Shown piece by piece: positions 45,835-54,327 of a stretch of DNA of 64,000 nucleotides (its first letter is position 1; the number at the start of each line of letters is the position of its first letter). The position numbers were made by a program, and so were the translations under genes. The DNA lies in the NCBI GenBank assembly GCA_963785415.1, contig CAWAVB010000001.1, positions 1,550,001-1,614,000 on the forward strand. The letters run 5' to 3'. Under the pieces are notes generated by a model that did no database searches, had not been told where the DNA came from, and saw only the letters and a program-made list of their open reading frames with translations. This stretch comes from Bog-793 sp963785415. GTDB lineage: Bacteria > Actinomycetota > Acidimicrobiia > Acidimicrobiales > Bog-793.

Positions 45835-46003
45835 CCCACTCGCGGGACGGGGCGCGCGGGCGTTTTCTGCCGCCCGCTGCGACCGATGCGGCCACGTTTC
45901 AAAGGACGGCGATCGCCGCGACAGGCGGTCCGATCGCAGTGCGTCGGGGGACCAAGCGGACCGCCGGCCCAGGCGCACCGGGCCGGCGCACCGTTCCCGC
46001 CGG

Positions 46004-46447
46004 TCAGGTGTCGAGGGAGTAGCGGTAGACGTTCGTCTTCCGTCGGGCGAAGCCGCGCTTTTCGTAGAGGCGATTCGCGTCTTCGCGCGACGGCCTCGAG
46101 GTGAGGTCGACGGTCCGGCACCCGGCCGAGGTCGCGATGCCGAGGGCCGTGTCGATGAGCCGGGTCGCGATCCCCTGTCCCCGGTGGCGGCGATCGACGA
46201 CGACGTCCTCGATCCAGGCCCGCCGGCCGGACGGCACGGCGAACATCACGAGCGAGAGGGTGCCGACGATCGCGCCGTCGAGCCGGGCGACGAGCACCGT
46301 CGCGGCGTTCTGGGAGACGAGGTCCCGTAGCTCGGCGAGGTCGGGTGGCGGCGCCGACGAGAGGTCCGGGATCAGCCCCGCGAGGGCGGCGGCGTCCTCC
46401 TCGGTCGGTTCGGTGAGGGTCTCGATGGTGATCTCGGTCGCTGGCAT
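46004..46447 (-). CDS. GNAT-family N-acetyltransferase
   Basis: 147 residues with the GNAT acetyl-CoA signature RRHRGQGIATRLIDTAL, preceded by strand AWIEDVVVD and followed by the C-terminal motif LTSRPSREDANRLYEKRGFARRKTNVYRY. The substrate amine cannot be told. ATG 46447 gives the natural N-terminus; a longer reading adds 17 residues. Stands between gltA (same strand) and the divergent PAC2 gene. Confidence 0.88.
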   Translation of the reverse strand: MPATEITIETLTEPTEEDAAALAGLIPDLSSAPPPDLAELRDLVSQNAATVLVARLDGAIVGTLSLVMFAVPSGRRAWIEDVVVDRRHRGQGIATRLIDTALGIATSAGCRTVDLTSRPSREDANRLYEKRGFARRKTNVYRYSLDT

Positions 46448-46535
46448 CCGGTCGAGCGTACCGAACGGACCGGGGCCCCCCACGAAGGGCGCGATCACGG
46501 ACCGTTGGGCTGAGTGGCGATCCGGGGAGGTGGCG

Positions 46536-47432
46536 GTGGGTCGCGTCCGGCGACGGCGAGCGAGGCTTCAGCCGTTCCGGTTCGTCACGCGCCGCGGCGG
46601 CGGGGCGGTCCGGGTCTCCGGCCGCCCGCGCCTTCGTCACCCGAGCGTCGTCGTCGCCTTCGAGGGCTGGAACGACGCGGCCGACGCGGCGTCGTACGCG
46701 GTCACGAGCCTCGCAAGGGCCTGGCAGGCGGCGCCGTTCGCCGAGATCGACCCCGAGGAGTTCTTCGACTTCACCGAGGCCCGCCCCGAGCTCACCGTCC
46801 TCGAGGGGTTGGTGCGCGAGATCACGTGGCCCGCCACCGTCTTCTCGGTAGCCCCCGGGCCGGTCGACGTCGTCGTCGTGCGCGGGCCGGAGCCCCAGCT
46901 GCGCTGGCGCGCCTACTGCGAGGCCTTCGTCGAACTCGCGACCGCCCTGCGGGCCGGCAGGGTCATCCTGCTCGGTGCCTACCTCGCCGAGGTGACGCAC
47001 TCGCGGCCCGTCCCGCTCGCCGCGACGGCGAGCGGCGCCGCGGCGATCGGCGAGGTCGGCCTCGCCCTGTCGCGTTACGAGGGGCCGACCGGCATCGTCG
47101 GCGTGCTCGGCGCCGCGCTCGCCGAGGCCGGCGTCCCGGCGGTCGCGATCTGGGCGAGCGTGCCCTGCTACTCGCTCCCGGTCTCGGCGAAGGCCGCGCT
47201 CGCGCTCGCCGAGGCGGCGTCCCGCATGGTCGGGCGTCCGGCGGACCTTCCCGACCTCGCCCACGAGGCGCACGAGTACGAGCGCCGGATGGACGAGCTC
47301 GTCGTCGAGGACGAGACGGTGGCCGCCTACGTCGCGCGAATCGCCGCGCACGAGGACCTCGCCGCACCGGGACCGTCCGTCGAGGGGCTGACCGAGGAGA
47401 TCGAGCGCTACCTGCGCGACGAGCCGCGCTAG
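46536..47432 (+). CDS. PAC2-family protein
   Basis: About 298 residues of the PAC2 (proteasome assembly chaperone 2-like) family: VVVAFEGWNDAADAASYAVTSL, PEEFFDFTEARPEL, EPQLRWRAYCEAFVELA, VILLGAYLAEVTHSRPVPL and TGIVGVLGAALAEAGVPAVAIWASVPCY. These proteins are widespread in Actinobacteria, often in genomes with a bacterial proteasome; the role is not established. GTG 46536 is preferred over GTG 46530 because of the GGGGAGG five bases before it. Confidence 0.88.
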   Translation: MGRVRRRRARLQPFRFVTRRGGGAVRVSGRPRLRHPSVVVAFEGWNDAADAASYAVTSLARAWQAAPFAEIDPEEFFDFTEARPELTVLEGLVREITWPATVFSVAPGPVDVVVVRGPEPQLRWRAYCEAFVELATALRAGRVILLGAYLAEVTHSRPVPLAATASGAAAIGEVGLALSRYEGPTGIVGVLGAALAEAGVPAVAIWASVPCYSLPVSAKAALALAEAASRMVGRPADLPDLAHEAHEYERRMDELVVEDETVAAYVARIAAHEDLAAPGPSVEGLTEEIERYLRDEPR

Positions 47433-47474
47433 CGCCTGCGCCCTTCCCGGGCCGCCAACGTGCGACGATGGTTC

Positions 47475-47675
47475 ATGGCCGTGCGCGAGGACTGCCGCCA
47501 CTACGTCATGCAGACCGTGCGCGGGGGGGAACGGCTCGAGCACTGCAAGCTCGGCGTGAGCGACCTCGTCCCGTTCGCCTGTCCCGAGGGGTGCGTCTTT
47601 TTTGAGAAGCGGAGCACGTCGTCGGCCGGCTGGAGCGTCTCGCGAGAGGGTCGCGAGCCCCCGCCGAGCTCTTAG
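47475..47675 (+). CDS. Small Cys-containing protein, unknown
   Basis: 66 residues with four Cys in the pattern CRHYV, EHCKLG, FACPEGCVFFE (the last two as CPEGC), suggesting a small metal- or disulfide-bound knuckle. Such short proteins occur next to PAC2 or larE genes in Actinobacteria, but I do not know a function. ATG at 47475. The stop overlaps the larE stop (convergent). Confidence 0.65.
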   Translation: MAVREDCRHYVMQTVRGGERLEHCKLGVSDLVPFACPEGCVFFEKRSTSSAGWSVSREGREPPPSS

Positions 47676-48532
47676 TCGCCGGTCGCGGCGCGAGCCTGTC
47701 CGCCGGGGGGGCGCGGCACCGCGTGGCTTTCGAGCGCGGTGCGGCTGAGGTTGCCCGAGCGGAACCCCTCGAGGTCGAGGGTCACGTGGCGGTAGCCGGC
47801 CGATTGCACTGCGGCAACGACCGCGTCGCGCGCCTCGAGTGCCCGGGCCAGCTCGTCGAGGCCGAGCTCGATCCGGGCCGTTTCGCCGTAGTGGCGAACG
47901 CGTAGCACCCGGAAGCCGAGGGCGCGCAGCGCCGACTCCGCCGCCTCGACGCGGCTCAGCACGCCGAGCGTGACGGGGGTGCCGTGGGGCACCCGTGAGG
48001 CGAGGCAGGCCGCGGCGGGCTTGTCCCAGGTGCGCAGGCCGAGATGACGGGAGAGCTCCCGCACGTCGTGCTTCGTGAGTTCCGCCTCGACGAGCGGGAA
48101 GACCGCGCCGCGCTCGGTCGCCGCCCGCTGTCCCGGCCGGTAGTCCGACAGGTCGTCGACGTTGACCCCGAGCGCGATGGTCGCGCCCTCGGTCCGCGCC
48201 GGGCCGGCGAGCACGTCCATGAGCTCCCGCTTGCAGTGGTAGCAGCGGTCGAGGTCGTTGCGGACGTAGGCCGCGTCGGCGAGCTCGTTCGTTTCGACGA
48301 CGAGGTGACGCAGTCCCCACTCGGCGGCGAGCGCCCGGCAGTCGGCGAGCTCGTCGGCGGCGAGCGAGGCCGACGAGGACGTAACGCAGAGGACCTTCTC
48401 AGTCCCGAGCGTCCGGTTCGCGACGTAGCCGAGGAGTGCCGAGTCCGCACCGCCCGAGAAGGCGACGACGACGCGCCCGAGCCCGTCGAGGACGCGCTCG
48501 AGACGGCTGAGCCCGACGGCGGGGGGCGTCAC
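47672..48532 (-). CDS. larE: Sacrificial sulfur transferase LarE
   Basis: Third enzyme of nickel-pincer cofactor synthesis, converting two carboxylates to thiocarboxylates using ATP and protein or cluster sulfur. 286 residues: PP-loop SGGADS at 26-31, RCYHCK at 96-101 (Cys97, Cys100), and CLASR with Cys176, the same position number as the sacrificial Cys of the L. plantarum enzyme. Three Cys (97, 100 and 176) may instead hold an iron-sulfur cluster, as proposed for some LarE types; sequence alone cannot decide. GTG start 15 bases after chdC, so probably co-transcribed. Pairs functionally with larB and larC in this window. Confidence 0.92.
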   Translation of the reverse strand: MTPPAVGLSRLERVLDGLGRVVVAFSGGADSALLGYVANRTLGTEKVLCVTSSSASLAADELADCRALAAEWGLRHLVVETNELADAAYVRNDLDRCYHCKRELMDVLAGPARTEGATIALGVNVDDLSDYRPGQRAATERGAVFPLVEAELTKHDVRELSRHLGLRTWDKPAAACLASRVPHGTPVTLGVLSRVEAAESALRALGFRVLRVRHYGETARIELGLDELARALEARDAVVAAVQSAGYRHVTLDLEGFRSGNLSRTALESHAVPRPPGGQARAATGD

Positions 48533-48547
48533 CGGGGGACCTGGGGG

Positions 48548-49273
48548 CTAGTCGCGCCCGAGCGAGGCCATGAGCTCGGCGGGGGACTTGACGATGCCGG
48601 TGACGAACGGGCCGAATTCGCCGTAGCGGGCCGAGGCCTCGTCGTAGCGCATCGCGTAGACGCAGGCCTTGATGTCGTCGAACGTGGCGGCGAACAGCGT
48701 CACGCCCCACTCCCAGTCGTCGAGCCCGCTCGAGCCGGTGACGAGCTGGAGGACGCGTCCACGGAATCCGCTGCCGACCTTGCCGTGGTTGATCATCATC
48801 CGCAGTCGCTCGTCGTAGTCGAGCCGGTACCAATTGTCGTCGCCGTCGCGGCGGCGCGACATCGGGTAGAAGCAGAAGGCCGGCATCCCCTCGGGCGGGA
48901 GCTTCGGCCGCAGGCGCGCCTGTTTCATCTCGGGGGGCACACGGCTGGCGTACTCGGACACCTCGGTGAGCGACACGTAGGAGTACCGCGGCACGCACCC
49001 GGCGTAACCGAGCTCGGTCTGGAGCTCGCGCAGCCGCCCGAACGACGGTCCGAGCGCCAGGACGCCGAGATCGCCCTTGTGCCCGATGACCTCCACGGTC
49101 ACGACCTCGTAGCCGTCCGCGTGGCATCCGGCGAGGGCGGACTCGACCGCCTCGGTGTCGGCGCCGCTGGCGAGGTCGCAGAAAAGGTGCAGGGCCGCCC
49201 ATCCTGGGGGGCGCGCCTCGTCGGGGTTCTCCTCGGGTTGCTGGTCGGCACGACGCGCGGCGGGCGATGGCAC
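48548..49273 (-). CDS. chdC: Coproheme decarboxylase ChdC (HemQ)
   Basis: Last step of the coproporphyrin-dependent pathway: coproheme to protoheme b using peroxide. 241 residues. YPMSRRR with the radical Tyr136, NHGKVGSGFRGRVLQLV with the proximal His163, and the strongly conserved GSSGLDDWEWGVTLFA are the hallmarks. The N-terminal 22 residues are a low-complexity leader. GTG start. Lies downstream of groEL beyond a hairpin, and 15 bases before larE. Together with hemE, cpfC and cgoX in this window it supports the Gram-positive heme route. Confidence 0.94.
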   Translation of the reverse strand: MPSPAARRADQQPEENPDEARPPGWAALHLFCDLASGADTEAVESALAGCHADGYEVVTVEVIGHKGDLGVLALGPSFGRLRELQTELGYAGCVPRYSYVSLTEVSEYASRVPPEMKQARLRPKLPPEGMPAFCFYPMSRRRDGDDNWYRLDYDERLRMMINHGKVGSGFRGRVLQLVTGSSGLDDWEWGVTLFAATFDDIKACVYAMRYDEASARYGEFGPFVTGIVKSPAELMASLGRD

Positions 49274-49318
49274 GCGGCGAGTCTACGGTGCCCGGGAAAC
49301 CGGCCCATTCGCGACGAA

Positions 49319-49355
49319 GGGCACGGCCGCGGGATGATTCCCCGCGGCCGTGCCC
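49319..49355 (-). terminator. Intrinsic hairpin after groEL
   Basis: A perfect 15-bp stem (GGGCACGGCCGCGGG with CCCGCGGCCGTGCCC) with a seven-base loop, beginning 11 bases after the groEL stop on the minus strand. There is no long T run, but the stem is very stable; it probably ends groEL transcription and separates it from chdC. Confidence 0.75.
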
Positions 49356-49366
49356 TGAAGCGGTTT

Positions 49367-50986
49367 CTAGTAGTCGTCCATCGGCGGCGCGGCGCTCGCC
49401 GTCTTCTCTTCGGGCTTGTCGACGACGACGGACTCCGTCGTCAAGAAGAGCGCCGCGATCGAGGCGGCGTTCTGCAGGGCCGAGCGCGTCACCTTCGCGG
49501 CGTCGATGACACCGGCGTTGAACAGGTTCTCGTACACCCCGGTCTCGGCGTTCAGCCCTTCGGCGACGTTCTTCAGGTTCCGGACCTTCTCGATGACGAC
49601 ACCGCCTTCGGCGCCGGCGTTCACCGCGATCTGCTTCAACGGCTCCTCGACGGCCCGAGCCACGATCCGTGCCCCGGTCGCCTCGTCCCCCTCGAGCTTC
49701 TCGGCGAGGTCGAGGATCGGCTGCTGGCACCGCAGGAGCGCCACCCCGCCACCGGGGACGACGCCCTCCTCGATCGCGGCCTTCGTCGTCGAGACGGCGT
49801 CCTCGATCCGGTGCTTCTTCTCTTTCAGCTCGACCTCGGTCGCCGCGCCGACCTTGATGACGGCGACGCCGCCGGAGAGCTTGGCGAGCCGCTCCTGCAG
49901 CTTCTCCCGGTCGTAGTCGGAGTCGGTGTTCTCGATCTCGGTCTTGATCTGGCTGATCCGCCCCTTGATCTCGGCCTCGCTGCCCGCGCCCTCGACGACG
50001 GTCGACTCGTCCTTCGTGACGACGACCTTGCGCGCCTGGCCGAGCAGGTCGAGGGTGACGTTCTCGAGCTTCAGCCCGACGTCCTCGGTGATGACCTGGG
50101 CGGCGGTGAGGATCGCCATGTCCTGGAGCATCGCCTTGCGCCGTTCACCGAAGCCCGGGGCCTTGATGGCGACGCTCTTGAACGTGCCGCGGATCTTGTT
50201 CACGACGAGCGTGGCGAGCGCCTCGCCCTCGACGTCCTCGGCGATGATGACGAGCGGCTTGCCGGTCTGCATGACCTTCTCGAGGACCGGGAGCATGTCG
50301 CGCACCGCGGAGATCTTGGACCCGCAGATGAGGATGTACGCGTCCTCGAGCACGGCCTCCATGCGGTCGGTGTCCGTGACGAAATACGGCGAGATGTAGC
50401 CCTTGTCGAACCGCATCCCCTCGACGAGGTCCATCTCCATGCCGAAGGTCTGGGACTCCTCGACGGTGATGACCCCGTCCTTGCCGACCTTGTCGATCGC
50501 CTCGGCGATCATCGACCCGATCTCGGCGTCGGCGGCGGAGATCCCCGCGACCTGGGCGATCTGGTCCTTCGAGTCGGTGTCCTTTGCCAGTTCCTTGAGG
50601 TGCGCGACGGCCGTCTCGACGGCGGCTTCGATGCCACGCTTCAGGGACATCGGGTTCGCGCCCGCGGCGACGTTGCGGAGCCCCTCGCGCACGAGCGCCC
50701 CGGCGAGCACCGTGGCGGTCGTCGTGCCGTCACCGGCGACGTCGTCGGTCTTCTTCGCGACCTCCTTGACGAGCTCGGCGCCGACCTTCTCGAAGGGGTC
50801 CTCGAGCTCGATCTCCTTGGCGATCGAGACGCCGTCATTCGTGATCGTCGGCGCGCCCCACTTCTTCTCGAGGACGACGTTGCGACCCTTCGGCCCGAGC
50901 GTGACCTTCACGGCGTCGACCAGCTGGTTCATGCCCCGCTCGAGTGCGCGCCTGGCGCGCTCATCGAACTCGATCAACTTCGGCAT
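49367..50986 (-). CDS. groL: Chaperonin GroEL (60 kDa)
   Basis: Folding chaperone. 539 residues: VKVTLGPKGRNVVLEKKWGAPTITNDGVSIAKEIEL region, DVAGDGTTTATVLAGAL (ATP site), VEGMRFDKGYISPYFVTD, KAPGFGERRKAMLQDMAI, and EEGVVPGGGVALLR at the back. ATG at 50986 chosen for AGGGAGGA about nine bases upstream and the standard MPKLIEF-type N-terminus. The tail ends EEKTASAAPPMDDY, without the GGM repeats of E. coli. No groES is adjacent, as in actinobacteria with a separate extra copy. A CIRCE element lies 40 bases upstream. Confidence 0.95.
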   Translation of the reverse strand: MPKLIEFDERARRALERGMNQLVDAVKVTLGPKGRNVVLEKKWGAPTITNDGVSIAKEIELEDPFEKVGAELVKEVAKKTDDVAGDGTTTATVLAGALVREGLRNVAAGANPMSLKRGIEAAVETAVAHLKELAKDTDSKDQIAQVAGISAADAEIGSMIAEAIDKVGKDGVITVEESQTFGMEMDLVEGMRFDKGYISPYFVTDTDRMEAVLEDAYILICGSKISAVRDMLPVLEKVMQTGKPLVIIAEDVEGEALATLVVNKIRGTFKSVAIKAPGFGERRKAMLQDMAILTAAQVITEDVGLKLENVTLDLLGQARKVVVTKDESTVVEGAGSEAEIKGRISQIKTEIENTDSDYDREKLQERLAKLSGGVAVIKVGAATEVELKEKKHRIEDAVSTTKAAIEEGVVPGGGVALLRCQQPILDLAEKLEGDEATGARIVARAVEEPLKQIAVNAGAEGGVVIEKVRNLKNVAEGLNAETGVYENLFNAGVIDAAKVTRSALQNAASIAALFLTTESVVVDKPEEKTASAAPPMDDY

Positions 50987-51025
50987 CTGCGGTGTCCTCC
51001 CTTGGTCGCTCGGGTCCACCGAGCG

Positions 51026-51052
51026 TTAGCACTCTCATCTGTCGAGTGCTAA
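51026..51052. promoter_or_regulatory. CIRCE operator (HrcA binding site)
   Basis: TTAGCACTC, nine bases, GAGTGCTAA: a perfect copy of the CIRCE consensus, 40 bases before the groEL ATG. In bacteria with HrcA this operator represses the chaperonin gene and is released on heat stress. HrcA itself is not in this window; its presence is inferred. Confidence 0.92.
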
Positions 51053-51113
51053 TAGCAAACCACGCCGGCCGCGGGGACGCAACACGCCCTGGTGGGAGGG
51101 GCCGGCCCGGAGA

Positions 51114-51389
51114 TCATCCGCCGGAGATCGCCGGGACGACGGAGAGGGTCTGGTCGTCGCCGACGGGGGTGTCGAGCCCTTCGAGGAAGCGGATGTCCCG
51201 GTCGGCGAGGAAGATGTTCACGAAGCGGCGCAGCTGGCCGTCGGGGTCGACGATCCGTTCCTTCAGCCCGGGGTGGCGGTCCTCGAGGGCGTCGAGGGCG
51301 CCGCCGACGGTCGTCGCCGTGACGGCGATCTCGCGCTTGCCCCCGGTGAGGGGTCTCAGCTGGGCCGGGATGCGGACGACGACGCTCAT
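51114..51389 (-). CDS. MoaD/ThiS-family sulfur-carrier-like protein
   Basis: 91 residues with a ubiquitin-like fold pattern and the required C-terminal ISGG (di-glycine), so it can be adenylated and thiocarboxylated by an E1-like enzyme. VVRIPAQLRPLTGGKREIAV opens the fold. The ATG overlaps the thrC stop as ATGA. Relatives in Actinobacteria include CysO, which carries sulfur to cysteine; the partner of this copy is not in the window. Possible roles are sulfur supply to an amino-acid pathway or molybdopterin/thiamin; context favours the first. Confidence 0.85.
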   Translation of the reverse strand: MSVVVRIPAQLRPLTGGKREIAVTATTVGGALDALEDRHPGLKERIVDPDGQLRRFVNIFLADRDIRFLEGLDTPVGDDQTLSVVPAISGG

Positions 51390-52633
51390 TCTGGGTTCCT
51401 CCATCCGTCCTCGAGCGCCGTGAAGGCGTCGAGCGTCGGGGCGATGACCGCCGACGGGCCGACGGCGCCGTCGAAGGCTTCGACCGTCTTCAGCCCGGTC
51501 CCGGTGATGCAGGCGACGACGCGTTCGTCGCGCCGGACGATCCCGTCGTGGGCGAGTTTCTCGAGGCAGGCGATTGTCACGCCGCCGGCGGTCTCGGCGA
51601 AGATCCCCTCGGTCCGGGCGAGGAGCTGGATCGCCGCGAGGATCTCGGTTTCGCTCGCCGCGGCGACCGAGCCCCCCGAGTCGCGGACCACCCGGAGCGC
51701 CGCCTCGCCGTCGGCGGGGCTGCCGATGGCGAGCGACTTGGCGATCGTGTCGGGGCGCACCGGCGTCGGCACGGTCGATCCCGTGGCGAACGCCCTGGCG
51801 ACGGGCGCGCACCCCGCCGCCTGGGCACCCGAGATGCGCACCCGCCCGCCCGAGTCGACGAGCCCGACGAGGCCGAGCTCGCCGAACCCCTTGTCGACCT
51901 TCGTGAGCAGGCTCCCGGAGGCGACCGGCACGACGACGTGGTCGGGCAACTCCCAACCGAGCTGCTCGGCGATCTCGAAGGCGATCGTCTTGGATCCCTC
52001 GGCGTAATAGGCGCGCAGGTTGATGTTGACAAACGCCCAGTCCTCGTGCTCGTCGACGATCTCGGCGCAGAGCCGGTTGACGTCGTCGTAGACGCCGTCG
52101 ACGGCGACGACGCGCGCCCCGAACACGGCGGTCGTCGTGATCTTCGTCCGCTCGAGGTCGGCCGGCACGAAGACGTAGCACTCCATCGCCGCGCGGGCCG
52201 CGTGGGCGGCGACCGAGTTGGCGAGGTTCCCCGTCGACACGCACGCCGCCACCTTGAAGCCGAGCTCGCGCGCCCGGGTCAGGGCGACCGAGGTGACCCG
52301 GTCCTTGAACGAGCCGGTCGGGTTGCGGGTGTCGTCTTTCAGCCACAGCTCGCCGAGCCCGAGCTCGGCGGCGAGGCGGTCGGCCCGGACGAGGGGCGTG
52401 TAGCCGGCGCCAAGGTCGACCGCGCCCGCGGGGTCGGCGGGGAGGAGGTCGGCGTAGCGCCAGATCGACAGCGGCCCGGCGGCGATCCGGGCCGGGTCGA
52501 CGCGACGGGCGACGGCTTCGTAGTCGTAGACCGTCTCGAGCGGGCCGAAACACCACTCGCAGACGTAGAGAGCTTCGGGGCCGAATTGCCGCCCACATTC
52601 ACGGCAGCGCAGACCGTTGGTCGGCGAGGTCAC
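51386..52633 (-). CDS. thrC: Threonine synthase
   Basis: PLP enzyme converting O-phosphohomoserine to threonine. 415 residues. A small N-terminal zinc-ribbon-like motif (CRECG and CEWCF), the PLP lysine in DDTRNPTGSFKDR, ACVSTGNLANSVAAHAARA, GSLLTKVDKGF, and TGTGLKTVEAF near the end. GTG at 52633 is chosen for the AGGAGGAA ribosome site 4-5 bases upstream. Coupled by overlap to a MoaD-like sulfur carrier. Cystathionine-type or O-acetylhomoserine roles are possible for close homologues, so the substrate is likely, not certain. Confidence 0.9.
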   Translation of the reverse strand: MTSPTNGLRCRECGRQFGPEALYVCEWCFGPLETVYDYEAVARRVDPARIAAGPLSIWRYADLLPADPAGAVDLGAGYTPLVRADRLAAELGLGELWLKDDTRNPTGSFKDRVTSVALTRARELGFKVAACVSTGNLANSVAAHAARAAMECYVFVPADLERTKITTTAVFGARVVAVDGVYDDVNRLCAEIVDEHEDWAFVNINLRAYYAEGSKTIAFEIAEQLGWELPDHVVVPVASGSLLTKVDKGFGELGLVGLVDSGGRVRISGAQAAGCAPVARAFATGSTVPTPVRPDTIAKSLAIGSPADGEAALRVVRDSGGSVAAASETEILAAIQLLARTEGIFAETAGGVTIACLEKLAHDGIVRRDERVVACITGTGLKTVEAFDGAVGPSAVIAPTLDAFTALEDGWRNPE

Positions 52634-52913
52634 GACTTCCTCCTCATCGGTCGGGCATTGGCACCTGGTGAGGAGGCGTTTCGCTCCCATCACTGGTTGC
52701 CGCGGCGTCATCGGGCCCGTCCCTCAGCCGCTCTGGATGATGGGGACAGTCTGGTCGCCCGCTCCGGCCGAGTCAAAACGGCCCGTCGTTGCCGGGAAGG
52801 GCGCGTCCGGCGAAGATGTTCCCCGTGACGGTCGTCGCCCACGTGGTCGCCACGGTGGCCCCCGCGTCGGGCGACCGGGCGCCGCGCTCGTGCCGGCCGG
52901 CGGGGAGCCGCCG

Positions 52914-54306
52914 GTGAGCGCTCTCGTTGTCGTCGCCAACCGGGGCCCGCACACGCTGAGCGTCGACTCGGGCCGGGTGGTGGTCGCCCGCGCCGCCGGC
53001 GGGCTCGCGCCGAGCCTCGCCGCCGCGGTCGAGGGCCGGCGGTCGCTCTGGATCGCCGCCGCGACGACCCCCGACGAGAAGGAGGTCGCGGCCCGCCGCG
53101 CTGGCCGTCCCGGCGACGGAGGGACTCGAGGTCCACCTCGTCGAGATTCCCGACGAGGTTGCGGCGGCGCACCGGTCCTTTTCGAACGGCACCCTGTGGT
53201 TTCTCCACCACGGGCTGTTCGACCGCACCCGCCGCCCGGTGATCGACCGTCACTGGCACGAGGCGTGGCGGTGCTATCGGGAGTACAACGCGCTCTTGGC
53301 CGACGAGATCGTGCGGTCCGCACCCCGTTCGGCGACGGTTGTCGTCAACGACTATCAGCTCTCACTCGTCGGCGGGCGACTCGCCGATCTGCGCCCCGAC
53401 CTGCGGACGGTGTACTTCACCCACACGCCGTTCTGCGACCCGGACGAGCTGCGGATTCTTCCGGGCTCGGTCGCCCGGGAGCTTCTGAGCGCCATCGCCG
53501 GCTGTGGGGCCGCCGGCTTCCACACGGAGCGCTGGGCGGAGAACTTCCGGCGTTGCGCCGCCGAGCATCGCGTCGACCCCCCCGAGGTCGTCGTCGTGCC
53601 GCTCGGGGTCGACATGGCGCGACTCGCCGAGCTCGCCACGTCGGCCTCGGCGCTGGCCGCGCGCGCCGAGCTCGACGGGTTCGTCGCCGGACGACGGCTC
53701 ATCTTCCGCAGCGACCGGCTCGAATTGTCGAAGAACATTGTGCGCGGTTTCCTCGCTTTCGAGGAGCTGCTCGAGGCTGAGCCGGATCTCGCGGCCTCGG
53801 TCGTGTTCCTCGCCCATCTCTACCCGTCGCGGGAGGAGCTTCCCGAATACCGCGCCTACCGCAACGAGGTCGAGAGAACCGCGGCGCGCCTCAACGAACG
53901 CTTCGGGAGCCCGGGCCGTCAGCCCGTCGTCCTCGAGATCGCGGACGACAACGACGCCTCGATGGCCGCGTTGGGTGCCTACGACGTGCTCGTGGTCAAC
54001 GCGTTGCGCGACGGGATGAACCTCGTCGCCAAGGAAGGCGCGGTGCTCAACCGGCGCAGCGGCGTGCTCTGTCTCAGCCGGGAGGCCGGCGCGTTCGGCG
54101 AGCTCGGTGGGGCGTCGTTGGCGATCGAACCGTTCGACGTCACCGGGACCGCCGCGGTGATCCGTCGCGCCCTCGAGATGCCCGCGGGTGAGCGCCGGGC
54201 CCTCGCCGGCCGACTGTCGGCCCTCGCGTCGCTCCATCCGCCCGCCGAGTGGCTCGCGACGGTCGAGTCGTGCGCGCGCCCGGCCCGACGACCGGACCCC
54301 GGCTAG
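52914..54306 (+). pseudogene. otsA: Trehalose-6-phosphate synthase (OtsA), frame broken near 53100
   Basis: GT20 glycosyltransferase making trehalose 6-phosphate from UDP-glucose and glucose 6-phosphate. From GTG 52914 the frame reads VVVANRGPHTL, RAAGGLAPSLAAA, LWIAAATTPDEKEVAARR. The matching sequence then continues in another frame from about 53098 (ALAVPATEGLEVHLV, SNGTLWFLHHGLFD, VVNDYQLSLVGG, RSDRLELSKNIVRGFLAFEELL, VNALRDGMNLVAKEG) to TAG at 54306. Both pieces together give about 464 residues, a normal OtsA length. A single +1 base in a GC run (gcccgccgcg) is enough, so this may be an assembly error or a real frameshift. Convergent with otsB, with an IS110 element between. Confidence 0.8.
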
Positions 54307-54327
54307 ATATCCCACGGCCCGAAGATG

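Noticed and set aside
45801..48320. Upstream part of a 1274-codon frame that ends in citrate synthase
   Set aside because: Only the last 434 codons are GltA-like. The earlier part is low-complexity and antisense to the PAC2 gene.
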